Positions 1-11,177 of a stretch of DNA of 64,000 nt are shown here, piece after piece (position 1 is the stretch's first letter; the number at the start of each line of letters is the position of its first letter). Origin of the DNA: Arenicola marina (lineage: Eukaryota > Annelida > Polychaeta > Arenicolidae); contig OZ025256.1 of NCBI GenBank assembly GCA_964019135.1, forward strand, positions 16,313,911-16,377,910. The letters are read 5' to 3'. The notes beneath the pieces are model-generated. The model saw only the letters and a list, made by a program, of their open reading frames with translations, did not search any database and was not told the DNA's origin. A program made the position numbers and the translations under genes.

Positions 1-2399
1 TATCTCGCGAAGGGATATCTTCACAGTGGAGGTACCCTTCCGTGGGAACGCGTGAAACGAGAGATCGGGGCTGCGATTTCCGGATGAATCGCAGCAGATC
101 ATGATCATAGTGTTTCATGGAAAATGGCATCCAAACAAATTGATATACGTCTTGCGACGATTGTCAAAAGGCCATGATTGAAGTTATTTATATTGACGAT
201 AATCACGCGCTCTTGCTTTGCTGACATAGTAGGCGTCATTTCCGGTTTGAATGTAATTAGAGTATCGCCTCCTGATTGGTCAATCTCGGTCTCCAAAATG
301 TGTTGCCACCTGGTTAAACGGCGAAATCGTGGCTGGCGGTCACTTCTAAATTTTTTTGTGAGCTGCAGACAGGACGGAAAATTCTGTAAATTGAAAGATA
401 GACACTTGGGTATCATATGAATCGGCAAGGTAGCATTAGAGGCCAGACTGGCGGCTTCCTCTAATATAATTTACCTACTAAAGCGTGAAGACATATGGAC
501 AATGGCGGAAATATATTGACCACAATTAGGTAAATGTCAATAGCAGCTGTCTGAATTAGTGGGTTAAGCTATTTTTAGCTCAGGGCGCAGTCGCGCAGCG
601 CGCATGCTCGGTTCCCGACCGGAATGGGCGGGCAAGCTTTTAGTAAACACACATGTATCACATAGGCGTCTAGCGTGTACATTTGTCCGGGCTACCTAGG
701 GATTTATCCAAAACAAATTGCAATAGTAGTCCAACCTGTTTTCTTATTCCTTAGGTATCTGGGATTACTATTTCCAAAATTTACCAAAATGTATTTAGTG
801 GATTATATTTGTTAAGGGCGTGGGGTACTTTAGCAACTTTACCCCACAAGAGCCTCCATCCCCTATTTTTACTTACACGAAAGAGCAGGGAGGCAGCCAG
901 TTGAGACCCGCATATGTGAATTGTGACTTACATTGCCTAGGTAGATCAGTGTGCGCGATATAGACTTTTCTAATATACAAAATACAACTAACATCAATTA
1001 AATAGAAATCACTATTTGTTCCGTCCGCCGTCACTAATAATTGATTATTTCAACTCCATCAAATGTGACATTATAAGCCTGCACACTTGAGTACCAGTAC
1101 ATTTAGTATTGTGCAGATATCTGGTAGGGGGTCTTAGGTTGACACGGGAGGGGGGTGGGGGCGGCACAAGCTAAGTTGGGACTGTAGTATTTGTTGTTGG
1201 GTGCTTGTTTCCAAGAACTATTGGTGAAGTGATATTATGTGCTATGAGAAGGCCCAAAGCAAATAATAATTTCAGACGTTTTTATTGGAAGCTTAAAGGA
1301 TGTGCTAGAAAATGCATACATGGATGTATGCCCATCTAGACTAACACATATACCCGGCAAATTTTAAGTTGTGAGACAAGATATATTGTGAAAAACTTAA
1401 GTGCTACCCACTTCCTACAATCTCATGTGATTTCTATGTCAGCTTCGTGTTTCGCTGCTATGATGGCACCTCAATCCAAACAAATATAAACCGCTTGTCA
1501 AAACATGTGCATAATATAAACATCGATATATAATGCTTAGGTCTAAAACAAAACATGTGAAATACTGCTTGCAGAGAAACAAAATGGATGGCCATTTATG
1601 TGTACATGATAGGTTCCCTTGGGCCAATAAACCTCCCGGGGAAATGATATTGAAGTTGGATGCAACGGGGAGGCGGGTTGAGGGCGCACAGGCGCCTAAA
1701 GCTACGCCAACAACGGTTGCTGCTCCAACCCCACTCCCTCTATATCGAGCATTGCGCCCCCTCGCAGTGCCTGGCTAACAATGTGCATTTCGAGGAAATG
1801 TATATGATACACCAGAACAAGGAGGTTGCATAATCCCTGCCACTGTAATATAACCGTATGACATCAAAAGAAAGTGGTGGGGCCAGGCACAAGGGTACAG
1901 AGCATTGCGCATTCTAAGTGCAGACGTTTAGAACATTATACTTGCTCCCATGGTACATGCCGGAACTGTTGTTATTGGTTATTTGCAATGGTCTTTCCAT
2001 TGATAGCGTGAATAACCGGTAGATGAGTGTTGTTAAGTAGTGTCAGTACATTTCATGCCAGGAACGTCGTCCTGTGATAGTTTTGTCAAAGGAAAAAGAT
2101 CCCAGGGCGCCATACTCCCGTTGGGTTTAACCATGCGCGCCTCAGGTCCATGCGTTTGTTTGACCGTCCTTTCGGGATCAGCGTGTGTGCCCTAAAAATA
2201 GTTATGAGGTCATAGGTGTGTGAAGTAGCACCCCCCCAATTCTGACCGCTGCTATTATAAGTCACGACATTTCAACAAAGTCGGGTTGTGATTAAAACTT
2301 CATGATCAGTTTACTATTTCCATTAATTCATTACAGTACTGTCGATAATTGCCATACACGGAGATTACACATTATAATATAGCATGCATGTTTGGTATA
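1..2399. other. No gene recognised; possible tRNA-like vestige
   Basis: No open frame in this stretch has a recognisable domain, and short frames lie on both strands as expected by chance. At about 565-612 a TAGCTCAG-like A-box followed by GGTTCCCGACC (B-box-like) suggests a decayed tRNA-derived repeat. The rest is unannotated intergenic or repetitive DNA. Confidence 0.4.
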
Positions 2400-2555
2400 G
2401 GTTGTCCATCATGGAAGCCCATGTAGGTTCCCCATCATTGCAACCCATGTAGGTTGTCCATCATGCCAGCCCATGTAGGTTGTCCATCATTGCAGCCCAT
2501 GTAGGTTGTCCATCATTGCAGCCCATGTAGGTTGTCCATCCTGCCAGCCTATGTA
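2400..2555. repeat. 26-bp minisatellite, about 6 units
   Basis: Six head-to-tail copies of a 26-bp unit containing GTTGTCCATCATTGCAGCCC differ from each other by one to four bases. The array ends abruptly on both sides. I see no coding function. Confidence 0.85.
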
Positions 2556-3559
2556 ATGTCCCATTCATTGCAATTTTACGACGACTGATAGAACAGATCT
2601 TCACAAATATTCACCATGACAGCGACAATTAGTTCCTCGTCATTGCGCTCCATGTCAGAGCTCCATCTATGTGCCCAATGGGGGTTTATGCAGAGTATCC
2701 TACTCCTGGACATAAAAGTATTCTATCCCGAGGTAGACGGCAGCCGCTGTCAGGAACAATGTGACCCCGGACAGGAAAGCGACGACGGCAACCAGGTGAT
2801 CCGTGCTCCACCGCAGGCACCTGTAGGGCAATAAAACCAGCGCGGAGGGAAGTGAACACATTCAAGATGGCCGCCTTACGTCAAATTGCTCTTATATGGG
2901 TCTGTCCTTGAGACTAATGTCCATTTCACAAAAATCACAGTGTCCGCTGTCAATTTTTTGAAGTACACTGTCGCTGTCACATGTTCGAGAAAATATTGTT
3001 ACAGTGTCGATGTCGAATGTTGAAATGTTCGATATCGGAATGTCGAATGCTTGGTGTCAATTTTGCCAACACGGCCATGCCTGTCGTGTTTCGCCAATTA
3101 CCCCTCGGAAATTCGTTCGTACATATTTTGAGACTTGCAGCCAGTGTATTATATCCAGAGACCCGCCTGCCCGCCGGATGGGCGGGCAGTTTAAATTTTG
3201 GCGGGTAGAAGTTCAATTTGGCTTCGATCATTTGCTGCTTACCCGCCGAGAGAGGAGAAAAGAAAATTATAATTTTGTATGAAATGGATAACTACTTTTG
3301 TTCATAGAATTGTAAATTGCGAGCTAACAATGCAAGATGGTCGGCTAGCGCCATGTTGTGCGTGTAAACTGAACACTTTTTTCTACCAGGCACAATTTTG
3401 CCTGGCAAAAATTAATTCTGTCTAATACCCTGCTTGGAGCTGATCGATAGACATATGGATGTGTAGATGGAACGGTGTTTTATGCCTTCTTTGTGCGCGC
3501 ATGGGTTAAACCTAGCCATAGAGCCACATGGGACATTGTTTGTAATAACCAAACGGTTC
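2556..3559. other. No gene recognised
   Basis: Short overlapping frames near 2,977-3,282 exist on both strands, but none resembles a known protein. Inferred intergenic. Confidence 0.4.
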
Positions 3560-4415
3560 CCAGACACAGGCGGGGTTCGAACCCGCAACCTGTCTGTAAT
3601 TGGTCTGCAGTCGAGCGCTCTACCACTCGACCACGGCGGCTCCCCCAGACACAGGCGGGGTTCGAACCCACAACCTGTCTGTAATTGATTTGCAGTCGAG
3701 CGCTCTACCACTCGACCACGGCGGCTCCCCCAGACACAGGCGGGGTTCGAACCCACAACCTGTCTGTAATTGGTTTGCAGTCGAGCGCTCTACCACTCGA
3801 CCACGGGACCACGGCGGCTCCCCCAGACACAGGCGGGGTTAGAACCCACAACCTATCTGTAATTGGTCCGCAGTCGAGCGCTCTACCACTCGACCACGGC
3901 GGCTCCCCCAGACACAGGCGGGGTTAGAACCCACAACCTATCTGTACTTGATCTGCAGTCGAACGCTCTACCACTCGACCACGGCGGCTCCCCCAGACAC
4001 AGGCGGGGTTCAAACCCACAACCTGTCTGTAATTGGTTTGCAGTCGAGCGCTCTACCACTCGACCACGGCGGCTCCCCCAGACACAGGCGGGGTTCGAAC
4101 CCACAACCTGTCTGTAATTGGTTTGCAGTCGAGCGCTCTACCACTCGACCACGGCGGCTCCCCCAGAACACAGGCGGGGTTCGAACCCACAACCTGTCTG
4201 TAATTGGTCTGCAGTCGAGCGCTCTACCACTCGACCACGGCGGCTCCCTCAGACACGGGCGGGGTTCGAACCCACAACCTATTTGTAATTGGTCCGCAGT
4301 CGAGCGCTCTACCACTCGACTGCGGCCGCTCCCCCAGACACAGGCGGGGTTAGAACCCACAACCTATTTGTAATTGGTCTGCAGTCGAGCGCTCTACCAC
4401 TCGACCGCGGCCGTT
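3560..4415 (-). repeat. Tandem array of ten tRNA-like units (about 85 bp each)
   Basis: Ten consecutive units of about 85 bp are seen; one spacing is stretched by 8 bp where GACCACGG is duplicated near 3,803. Read on the minus strand, each unit has an A-box-like segment (TGGTCGAGTGGTAGAGCG), a TGCAGA stretch where an anticodon loop would sit, and a B-box with a good T-arm (GGGTTCGAACCCC). The D-arm resembles tRNA-Ser/Leu. The anticodon stem does not pair, and the 7-nt 5' and 3' segments do not form an acceptor stem, so these are tRNA-derived pseudogenes rather than working tRNA genes. Some units carry GGTTAGAAC in place of GGTTCGAAC, which damages the B-box. The frames that cross the array on both strands are artefacts of its 85-bp periodicity. 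Confidence 0.8.
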
Positions 4416-5629
4416 CCCATGGTAATGATGAAGGGTAAGATGGATATCATGTATGCAATGAAGACCTTGAACGGCTGGATAAAGTCCGATTTTTCAGTAT
4501 TTCAGTAAAAGTTAAACTCCTCACAATAATGCGCAAAAAACTTCCTCACTAAATGAAGCATTAATTTATAATCATCGTTATCGCTATATGTAAACCAATG
4601 TCTTTTATAATAGAATCAATTAAGCGGGGTCGACCAGGCATTTTGGGCATACAGACACGAGCAGCGAGACACAGAAATACGTAAATATTATGTCGTGATC
4701 GCCTCTGCACGTGGTTAGTTTCTCCCTTACCGGCCTCTGGGCACTTTGCGTCCGTTGTTCACGTCGTCATCGGCCTCTGTAAGTTTCTCCCATGATGCGC
4801 CCATACAACTCTACAAATACATCAAACAACAATTTGACAACGCTCGTTGTTACTCATACGGTACGTGTCCACCTTTACTATTTCAGGGCCGCTTCAACTA
4901 AATAATAACGGACTACGATCGAGATGTTGTATTCAACAAGTGCCTATATTTATATAAGTGGCGACATATTTCACATTGTCCACATCGTGAATTGAACGCA
5001 AACTTTAGGATTAGAAATGCGCCCCGCCCTGCCGACTGCGCCACCCGAACTTTGGGACGGACCATTTGATATCCAGGGGGAAGGGGTTAGTGAAAAAAAA
5101 AGTGGCTTTGCCTGTTACCCCCCCCCCCCTCCCCCCGCCTCACATACCCCCTCTTAGCCCAATTCTCCCAGATCTGTAGGATAGGAGATTGTCATATCAT
5201 ACGGACCGTGGTCACATTTCACACCCCCCAGGCTCAGTATATCGACTGACACAGCGGTGAGGCGGGTGGGTCCGTGCAACCCCCCCCCCCCCACCCCACG
5301 CTCCCCCCCCCCCTCAGCTCTGTGTCAGTCGATTTAGTGTGCCTGTGTTTCACCCTGATAAGCAATAAATGTGAACTTTTCGCATAGTGCGGGGTCGATT
5401 TACCCCGGACCTGGTGTTCCAATGGGCGAGTGCGAGAAGTCACAAGACGTCTAATACAACGCTTTGCGCAACATCGTGTAATACTCATATGATATAGGTT
5501 TTTATTCATGTCTATGGTTACACTAAAGCGTGCTAGATTCGACTGGCGGGTCTAAGCGTTGAAAATGGAGGGAGGGGTTAAGTGCTGCGGGGGGGGGGGG
5601 GTTACGGTTTAATCGCGAACATATTCGCG
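4416..5629. other. No gene; homopolymer C/G runs
   Basis: Runs of 10-13 C at about 5,118, 5,280 and 5,305 and a run of G at about 5,590 mark low-complexity DNA. No coding signal is visible. Confidence 0.4.
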
Positions 5630-6101
5630 ATTATATGTTGGAGCACAAGTCTTTTCCCGACCAACCGTCTGCCATATTTGTTTTTGGCGGACGCCGGTAC
5701 CTGTGAGTGCAACTTGTTTCCCCGCTTCGTTAGCATATGACTCTCCGCTATAGGGCGTTTCAGTCGCACACTTTGAACTTAAGGACAACAGCAGCGCCCT
5801 CTGCCACAGGTAATTCTCGGTTACAAAGTTTAGGACCCAGGCTGCAAATGGTTTAAATGGTGACGGGACTCGTCAGATGGTGCTGCATATTATATGCATG
5901 GCGGTTGGTCGGGAGTAAGTGTGGCACACTTTCTTGATGTCAGAAGATAGAACAAGGTATATAGAATACATAAACACTATGATTATAGGCGTACACATTA
6001 TAATAAAAGCTACAGTCGATTCCCTACTAACGTCGAAGGATTTTAACATTGCTACCGTTGTGCCCCTAGAGAAGCGGGCTTGCTGGGGGCACTTGCGCCA
6101 A
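5630..6101. mobile_element. Left-truncated copy of a MULE-like MITE
   Basis: The stretch aligns by eye with the complete element at 9,317-10,038. It shares the GACCAACCGTC block, the TTGAACTTAAGGACAAC block, the GGCGGTTGGTCGGGA block, and a right end reading GGGGGCACTTGCGCCAA. The outer left terminal repeat is missing. The right end abuts a fragment of the CGTGAACTGGGA repeat family, so it apparently inserted into or next to that repeat. Confidence 0.75.
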
Positions 6102-6157
6102 GGTGAAATGAAAAAGCCAATTCCGAGGATCGCAAATATCCCTGCCCCCCCCCCCTC
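6102..6157 (-). repeat. Fragment of the G-rich/CGTGAACTGGGA repeat family
   Basis: On the minus strand this matches the start of the repeat at 11,560-11,890: a C/G run followed by ATTTGCG, then TCGGAATTGGCTTTTTC and ATTTCACC. Only the 5' end of the family is present. Confidence 0.6.
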
Positions 6158-7235
6158 CTTAAATACGCATGCGTGATGTGAGCTCTCACAAAACGGGGCT
6201 GGGTGGGAGAGGATGCGGGGTCTCCACAACAATCCACAATAAAGGCGCTGGGCTCACCAAAAATGTGTTTCAATTTGTGCCTAAAAATGTGCCTCCACGA
6301 TCACTCAAAACCGAGAGGGGGCTTACCAATGAACCGCTGGCCCCCGCCTCCTCCCAAGTCCCGAGCCCCAGAGCTGTCAATGAATGCACTAGACTGCTTA
6401 ACAGCATCTCAGTTCATATTTATCCACTTTATAATAGGCAAGCGAAATTGGAGGATATGTAGCGCCCAAGTCAAGCTAGGTCACTGTATAAGAGGTTTCT
6501 CTGAATGTACCCACCGGATTCTCGCTCTTCACTTGATAATTCATCTTCTCGACTCGAACGCTTACTCCGTCTTCACGCTGCTTCAATCCAATAATTATGA
6601 GGCTTAACTCCGGGCTCTTCCAACAAGTCAAGCGACGAGCGTTGGTCCAGTTGGCCCACAGGCTGGCGGAAACTTCCTTGTTCGGCATCATTGGTTACAC
6701 TACAATGAATGAGGCCTGTATGTGTGTATGTTAGGGGGAGGGAGCATACACGTGTTTGCCATAGATATTGACACATGAGTGTATTGGATGAAGAGGAGCG
6801 GATATTCTTCGTTCAGGGCAAAGCCTATTAGTGGGATCGGGTCATATTAGCAACTTTCTTGGGATCTGGATTAATTAAGCGGAAACTGTCGAGAACCTAC
6901 GGTGGGGGTGGGTATCTTGAAATGTCTGCACATATGGACGTTCGCTTAGTAGATTGTGGAAAAGTCCACGATGTAGAATTGTCCTAATTACGTACGTCAG
7001 ATGTGACGTCATGAAAACGTACAACTCACTGTTATATTATCCGATCCAGATGGGTCGGCTAAATATCATTTCCCCCTGGAACGGGTTCGCATATGTCAAT
7101 TAGCGAATCCGATTATATGTATATAAGGCATTTCGTGAGTGAACTTTCATTGAAAAATAACAGGGTGAGATATATTGATGTTGAGGTGAAGTAGTGGAAA
7201 TACAAACATCTCAATGCGAAGCGGAATGGGTGCAT
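6158..7235. other. No gene recognised
   Basis: Open frames at 6,203-6,607 (+) and 6,476-6,776 (-) show no known domain and overlap each other. Inferred non-coding. Confidence 0.35.
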
Positions 7236-7781
7236 TATTATTATAACTATACTTATTATTAATATTATTAACATTATTATTATTATTATTAATAATAATA
7301 ATATTATTATTATTATTAATAATATTATTATTATTTATACGACTCACTGCGTTATACGACTCACTGTGTTATACGACTTCGTCGGCCGGTTTCGCTGAAG
7401 GGAGAGGAAGTAGGTGTAAGTAGTATTATTAATAATATTATTATTATCTGACTGCGTTATACAACCCACTACGTTATACGACTCACTGCGTTATACGACT
7501 CAAGTGTGCTAAGCGACTCACTGCGTTATACGACTCATTGCGTTATACGACTCACTGTGTTATACGGCTCACTGCGTTATACGACTCACTGCGTTATACG
7601 ACGCGCTGCGTTATAAGACTCACTGCGTTATACGACTCACTGCATGCGTTATATGACTCACTGCGTTATATGACTCACTGCGTTATACGACTCACTGCGT
7701 TATACGACTCACTGCCTTATACGATTCACTGTGTCATACGACTTCGTCGGCCGGTTTCGCTGAAGGGAGAGGAAGTAGGTG
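7236..7781. repeat. ATT microsatellite plus 17-bp minisatellite
   Basis: An (ATT)n/(AAT)n stretch at about 7,236-7,336 is followed by many copies of a 17-bp unit (TTATACGACTCACTGCG) up to about 7,740. A 44-bp block beginning ACGACTTCGTCGGCCGG occurs twice as a direct repeat (7,373-7,416 and 7,738-7,781) and brackets the array. The 147-aa frame across it is a repeat artefact. Confidence 0.85.
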
Positions 7782-8021
7782 GATGCAGTCACTGTACTGG
7801 GATTGGCGACGCCTGGAATATGATCTTGCAAGCAGTGTATGTCCCGGATACTAAAGTTTTACATGTGTTACAAATAACTGTGATGGCGGCCCCGGGTTCT
7901 CTGCTTTTCCTTCACGGTTGGAATAATCCCAGCCAGCATGGCATTATCGGCCCAACGTTGTTTTTAGGTAGGCAACGCTGACAATTGCGCAAAGTGCAAT
8001 TTTTCGGTGGACGGCGAAAAA

Positions 8022-8553
8022 GTTGATTTATGCAGTTATCTTGGCCAAATGATGGAATGGCATGTAAGTGTTTCAGTCAGGATGTGAAAATAGGTTTTGT
8101 GAATAGCAACCCCCGGAGTGGGGGAGGGGAGGGATACTTAATACACTGCTCTGGGCGGGGGGGGGGTTCTGCGGTAAAGCCCCCCCCCTTAATTTCTCAC
8201 CCCAAAAATCCCCTCCTATATAGCGGCCTTTCCTGATGAAAAGGATACCCCTATAGAGCGAATATTTAAAGAAACTCGCGACCGAGTTGATTTATGCAGT
8301 TATCTTGGCCAAATGATGGAATGGCATGTAAGTGTTTCAGTCAGGATGTGAAAATAGGTTTTGTGAATAGCAACCCCCGGAGTGGGGGAGGGGAGGGATA
8401 CTTAATACACTGCTCTGGGCGGGGGGGGGGGGGGTTCTGCGGTAAAGCCCCCCCCCCTTAATTTCTCACCCCAAAAATCCCCTCCTATATAGCGGCCTTT
8501 CCTGATGAAAAGGATACCCCTATAGAGCGAATATTTAAAGAAACTCGTGACCG
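8022..8553. repeat. 264-bp tandem duplication with G/C runs
   Basis: Two nearly identical copies begin at 8,022 and 8,286 (both start GTTGATTTATGCAG) and end at GAAACTCGCGACCG. They differ mainly in length of the G and C runs. Internally each holds a G run, TTCTGCGGTAAAGC, and a C run. A diverged relative with GTCCGCGGTAAAGCC lies at 21,620-21,860, so this belongs to a dispersed family. Confidence 0.85.
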
Positions 8554-8740
8554 GGTGGGGGAGGGGGGGGGGGGCTCTGATAATGTGCTTTCATAGAGCG
8601 GGTTACCTCTAAAAATTACCCCTTCCAAGCGGATTTGGCGGCAAAACGCCCCGACCGTGGCCGAGCGAATTTTGGCGGTGAAAAATCGGGGGCTTTTAGA
8701 GGGTGGGGTGGCAGGGGTAAGCTCTCCCCCCCCCCCCTCT

Positions 8741-8996
8741 AGTTGCGGAGCACGTACGATCGACCGCCGCGAACAATTTGTTGCGGGCATATCCACTAAA
8801 TAATTAACCCTAATTTGGAAATAACAGCCCACTCTAAATAGTGTAAAATATTGATAAATAAAGGATAATTAGTATGCATTGATATTTACGGGTTATCCCC
8901 ACGTATTTCAAAAGAATCGCCGTCGAGAGTTAAATATCATGATGTGGGACTACTGTCGCTGAGGCGGTCGATCGCGGTTGATCGTGCTCCGCAACT
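8741..8996. mobile_element. Short inverted-repeat element (256 bp)
   Basis: The left end AGTTGCGGAGCACG matches the reverse complement of the right end CGTGCTCCGCAACT, and the imperfect inverted repeat extends about 30 bp (GATCGACCGC / GCGGTCGATC). No clear target duplication is seen. Probably a MITE or foldback element. Confidence 0.5.
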
Positions 8997-9316
8997 CAAC
9001 CCTGCTCGTTTTTCACGTCCAGCCTCCCGCCTGTTGGGTGACCACTGCTAGCGCCACCCAACGGGAGAGTGCACTGGAAGCCCTCATGACGTCACAGTTA
9101 AATACACACACGCCAGTGGGGGTCAGAAGGCAGAACGGTGAGGGGCGAGCTTTGTGAAAGTGAGTGTTGTGAAATCGCTGTTGTCAGTGATCAGCGAACT
9201 GTCGTCATGTTTCCCAAACTTTAGTAATCACCAGATATAGCAATTGCTCACAGATGGACGCACGTGTTTTAGCATAGATACGATAAGATCCAGCACTGAC
9301 ACTGCATGAGTAGCCT

Positions 9317-10038
9317 TTGGCGCAAGTGCCCCCAGGCAAGCCCGCTGTCTAGGGGCACAACGGTGTCCATGCAAAGTTCTTTAGACGCCAGTCGGGAATC
9401 GACTTTAGCTTTTATCATAATGTGTGCGCATACAATCATAGTGCTTACGTATTCTATACTATATACCTTGATCTATCTTCCAACATCAAGGAAATGTTCA
9501 ACACTATGTTGTTTCAGTTTTATTTTCGCTAAAAAATGTTAGATCACACGACTTTTGTTGACCAACCGTCCGCCATATTTGTTTTTGGCGGATGCCGGTC
9601 CCTGTGAATGCAACTTGGTTCCCCGCTCCGTTAGCATATGATTCTCCGCTAGAAGGCGTTGTCAGACGCTCAGTTTGAACTTAAGGACAACGGCAGCGCA
9701 TTCTGTCACAGGTAATTCACGGTTACAAAGTCTGGGACCTAGGCTATAAATGGTGACGGGACTCGCCAGGTGGCGCTGCATATGCATGGCGGTTGGTCGG
9801 GAAAAGACGTATGCTCTAATATTTCTTCGTGAAAATATAACCGAAACAACCTAGTGTTGACACACTTTCTTGATGTCAGAAGATAAAGCAAGGTATATAG
9901 AATACGTAAACACTATGATTTTACGTGTACACATTATGATCAAAGCTACAGTCGATTCCCGACTGGCGTCTAAAGAACTTAGCATGGACACTGTTGTGCC
10001 CCTAGAAAAGCGGGCTTGCCTGGGGGCACTTGCGCCAA
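9317..10038. mobile_element. Complete MITE, 722 bp, 9-bp target-site duplication
   Basis: Terminal inverted repeats of about 190 bp start TTGGCGCAAGTGCCCCC on the left and end GGGGGCACTTGCGCCAA on the right. Both ends are flanked by GAGTAGCCT (9,308-9,316 and 10,039-10,047), a 9-bp direct duplication. Long TIRs plus 9-bp duplications are typical of Mutator-like elements, so I infer a non-autonomous MULE. An inner inverted repeat (GACCAACCGTCCGCCAT / ATGGCGGTTGGTC) is nested inside. It has no transposase; the short frame at 9,306-9,542 is not convincing. Confidence 0.8.
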
Positions 10039-10177
10039 GAGTAGCCTGAAAGTTCAGACGTTACAGTCTTGACACTTGTTTACCAGGCCTGTCTCTAACG
10101 CATCACAGGGTGCCGTTAGAGCTAGCCCTGTTGCATGCCCCTCCCTGGCTTATCCGCTCTGGGGAGCGGGCCGGAGG

Positions 10178-10598
10178 GCCATGAAGCCAGTGTCGGTTGC
10201 GATTGTTGATTTAAAAATCAGCGCCCTTCGGCCGTCGATTGCAGAAAGTACAGAAACAAACGGTCTCCCGGCAGAGGGCGTTACGCTTACGCCATAGTCC
10301 TAGGAAAAATTGTGATGCGAGGAACTATCTCCGTCTGCCGGGAGATCGACGAGAACTGTGACGTAACAGCGACATGGCGGCGGGGAGAGTTGTTGAAAAT
10401 TGTTGTTGAAAAACTTTCACCAGTACGAAACGTGGTGGATTTTGTTTGTTTTCAATCTCATTGCCCTTGGAACTATAAAGGTATGAAGAACAACTTGACA
10501 AATTGATAAGGACCGTTTATTTCTGTACTTTCTGCAATCGACGGCCGAAGGGCGCTGATTTTTAAATCAACGCTCACAACCGAAACTGGCTTCATGGC
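10178..10598. mobile_element. Foldback element with about 86-bp inverted arms
   Basis: The left arm (10,178-10,263, CCATGAAGCCAGTGTCGGTT...) is the reverse complement of the right arm (10,513-10,598) with few mismatches. A second short inverted pair (CTCCCGGCAGA / TCTGCCGGGAG) is nested inside. No coding content and no clear target duplication. Confidence 0.7.
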
Positions 10599-10780
10599 TC
10601 TCTCTCGTCTCCTTTAGGTGCGAGGCCAAGAGAGCCATGTGTCAAGGCTACGTTAGAGCCAGGCAGCATTTGCTGTCTTTGCGATGTTGCAGCGCATATT
10701 TTTGCGTATAGGGTGCACAGTTTTTAACTAGCTGACAAAATATGGATCTTTCCAGAATCCTTATGCAATTTACTGACCTA

Positions 10781-11158
10781 CCCATGAATGGCCTCGACTC
10801 CTTCGTCGTTCTCACCCATGAGAGAAGCCCCTTGCCAGCCGGTGCGCAAAAAAACACAGTCTTTAGACCCACGCTGTTCGAATAGTTTTCAACGGGGCTT
10901 AACTAAATTACGTCACCGTTCATCCTTGGGTATTAAGTGGTGACGCTGCTAAGTAATCTGCCTCATTGGTGGTCCCTTTATTGCGTATTTGCGGAAATTC
11001 CTTCTTCAAGGCCCTTCCACCGATGGCCACACCGTCCGCCTCAATTCGTGTTGATCATTCGTACTTCCGGCCTAGTTCTTCGGGGTCACCTTTGGGTCAG
11101 TACGCAGTTCGCACATGATGAATAAATTCATCGAACGCTCGAGTTGCAGAACACGTGC
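10781..11158 (+). repeat. Left terminal inverted repeat (378 bp)
   Basis: Starts CCCATGAATGGCCTCGACTC and matches the reverse complement of 20,835-21,212 with 4 mismatches (two adjacent to CCTTGGGT, two near GAATAAATTCATCG). It includes a TTACGTCA sequence that looks like a CREB/ATF site; use as promoter is inferred from the coding start of the large gene at 11,178. The 62-aa frame inside it is a by-product. Confidence 0.9.
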
Positions 11159-11177
11159 ACTAGAACCATTGTTGACA

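Noticed and set aside
3412..4373. Frames on both strands with repeated GGVRTHNLSVIGLQSSALPLDHG
   Set aside because: They are translations of the 85-bp tRNA-like tandem unit and occur in several frames.
3560..4415. Functional tRNA gene cluster
   Set aside because: Anticodon and acceptor stems do not pair in any unit I checked; only A/B boxes and the T-arm are kept.
7538..7981. 147-aa frame MRYTTHCVIRLTAL...
   Set aside because: Its first half is the 17-bp minisatellite and the rest has no homology.
10937..11125. 62-aa frame present identically at 10,937-11,125 (+) and 20,868-21,056 (-)
   Set aside because: It lies entirely in the terminal inverted repeats, so its duplication is explained by them. 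No domain and no coding context.
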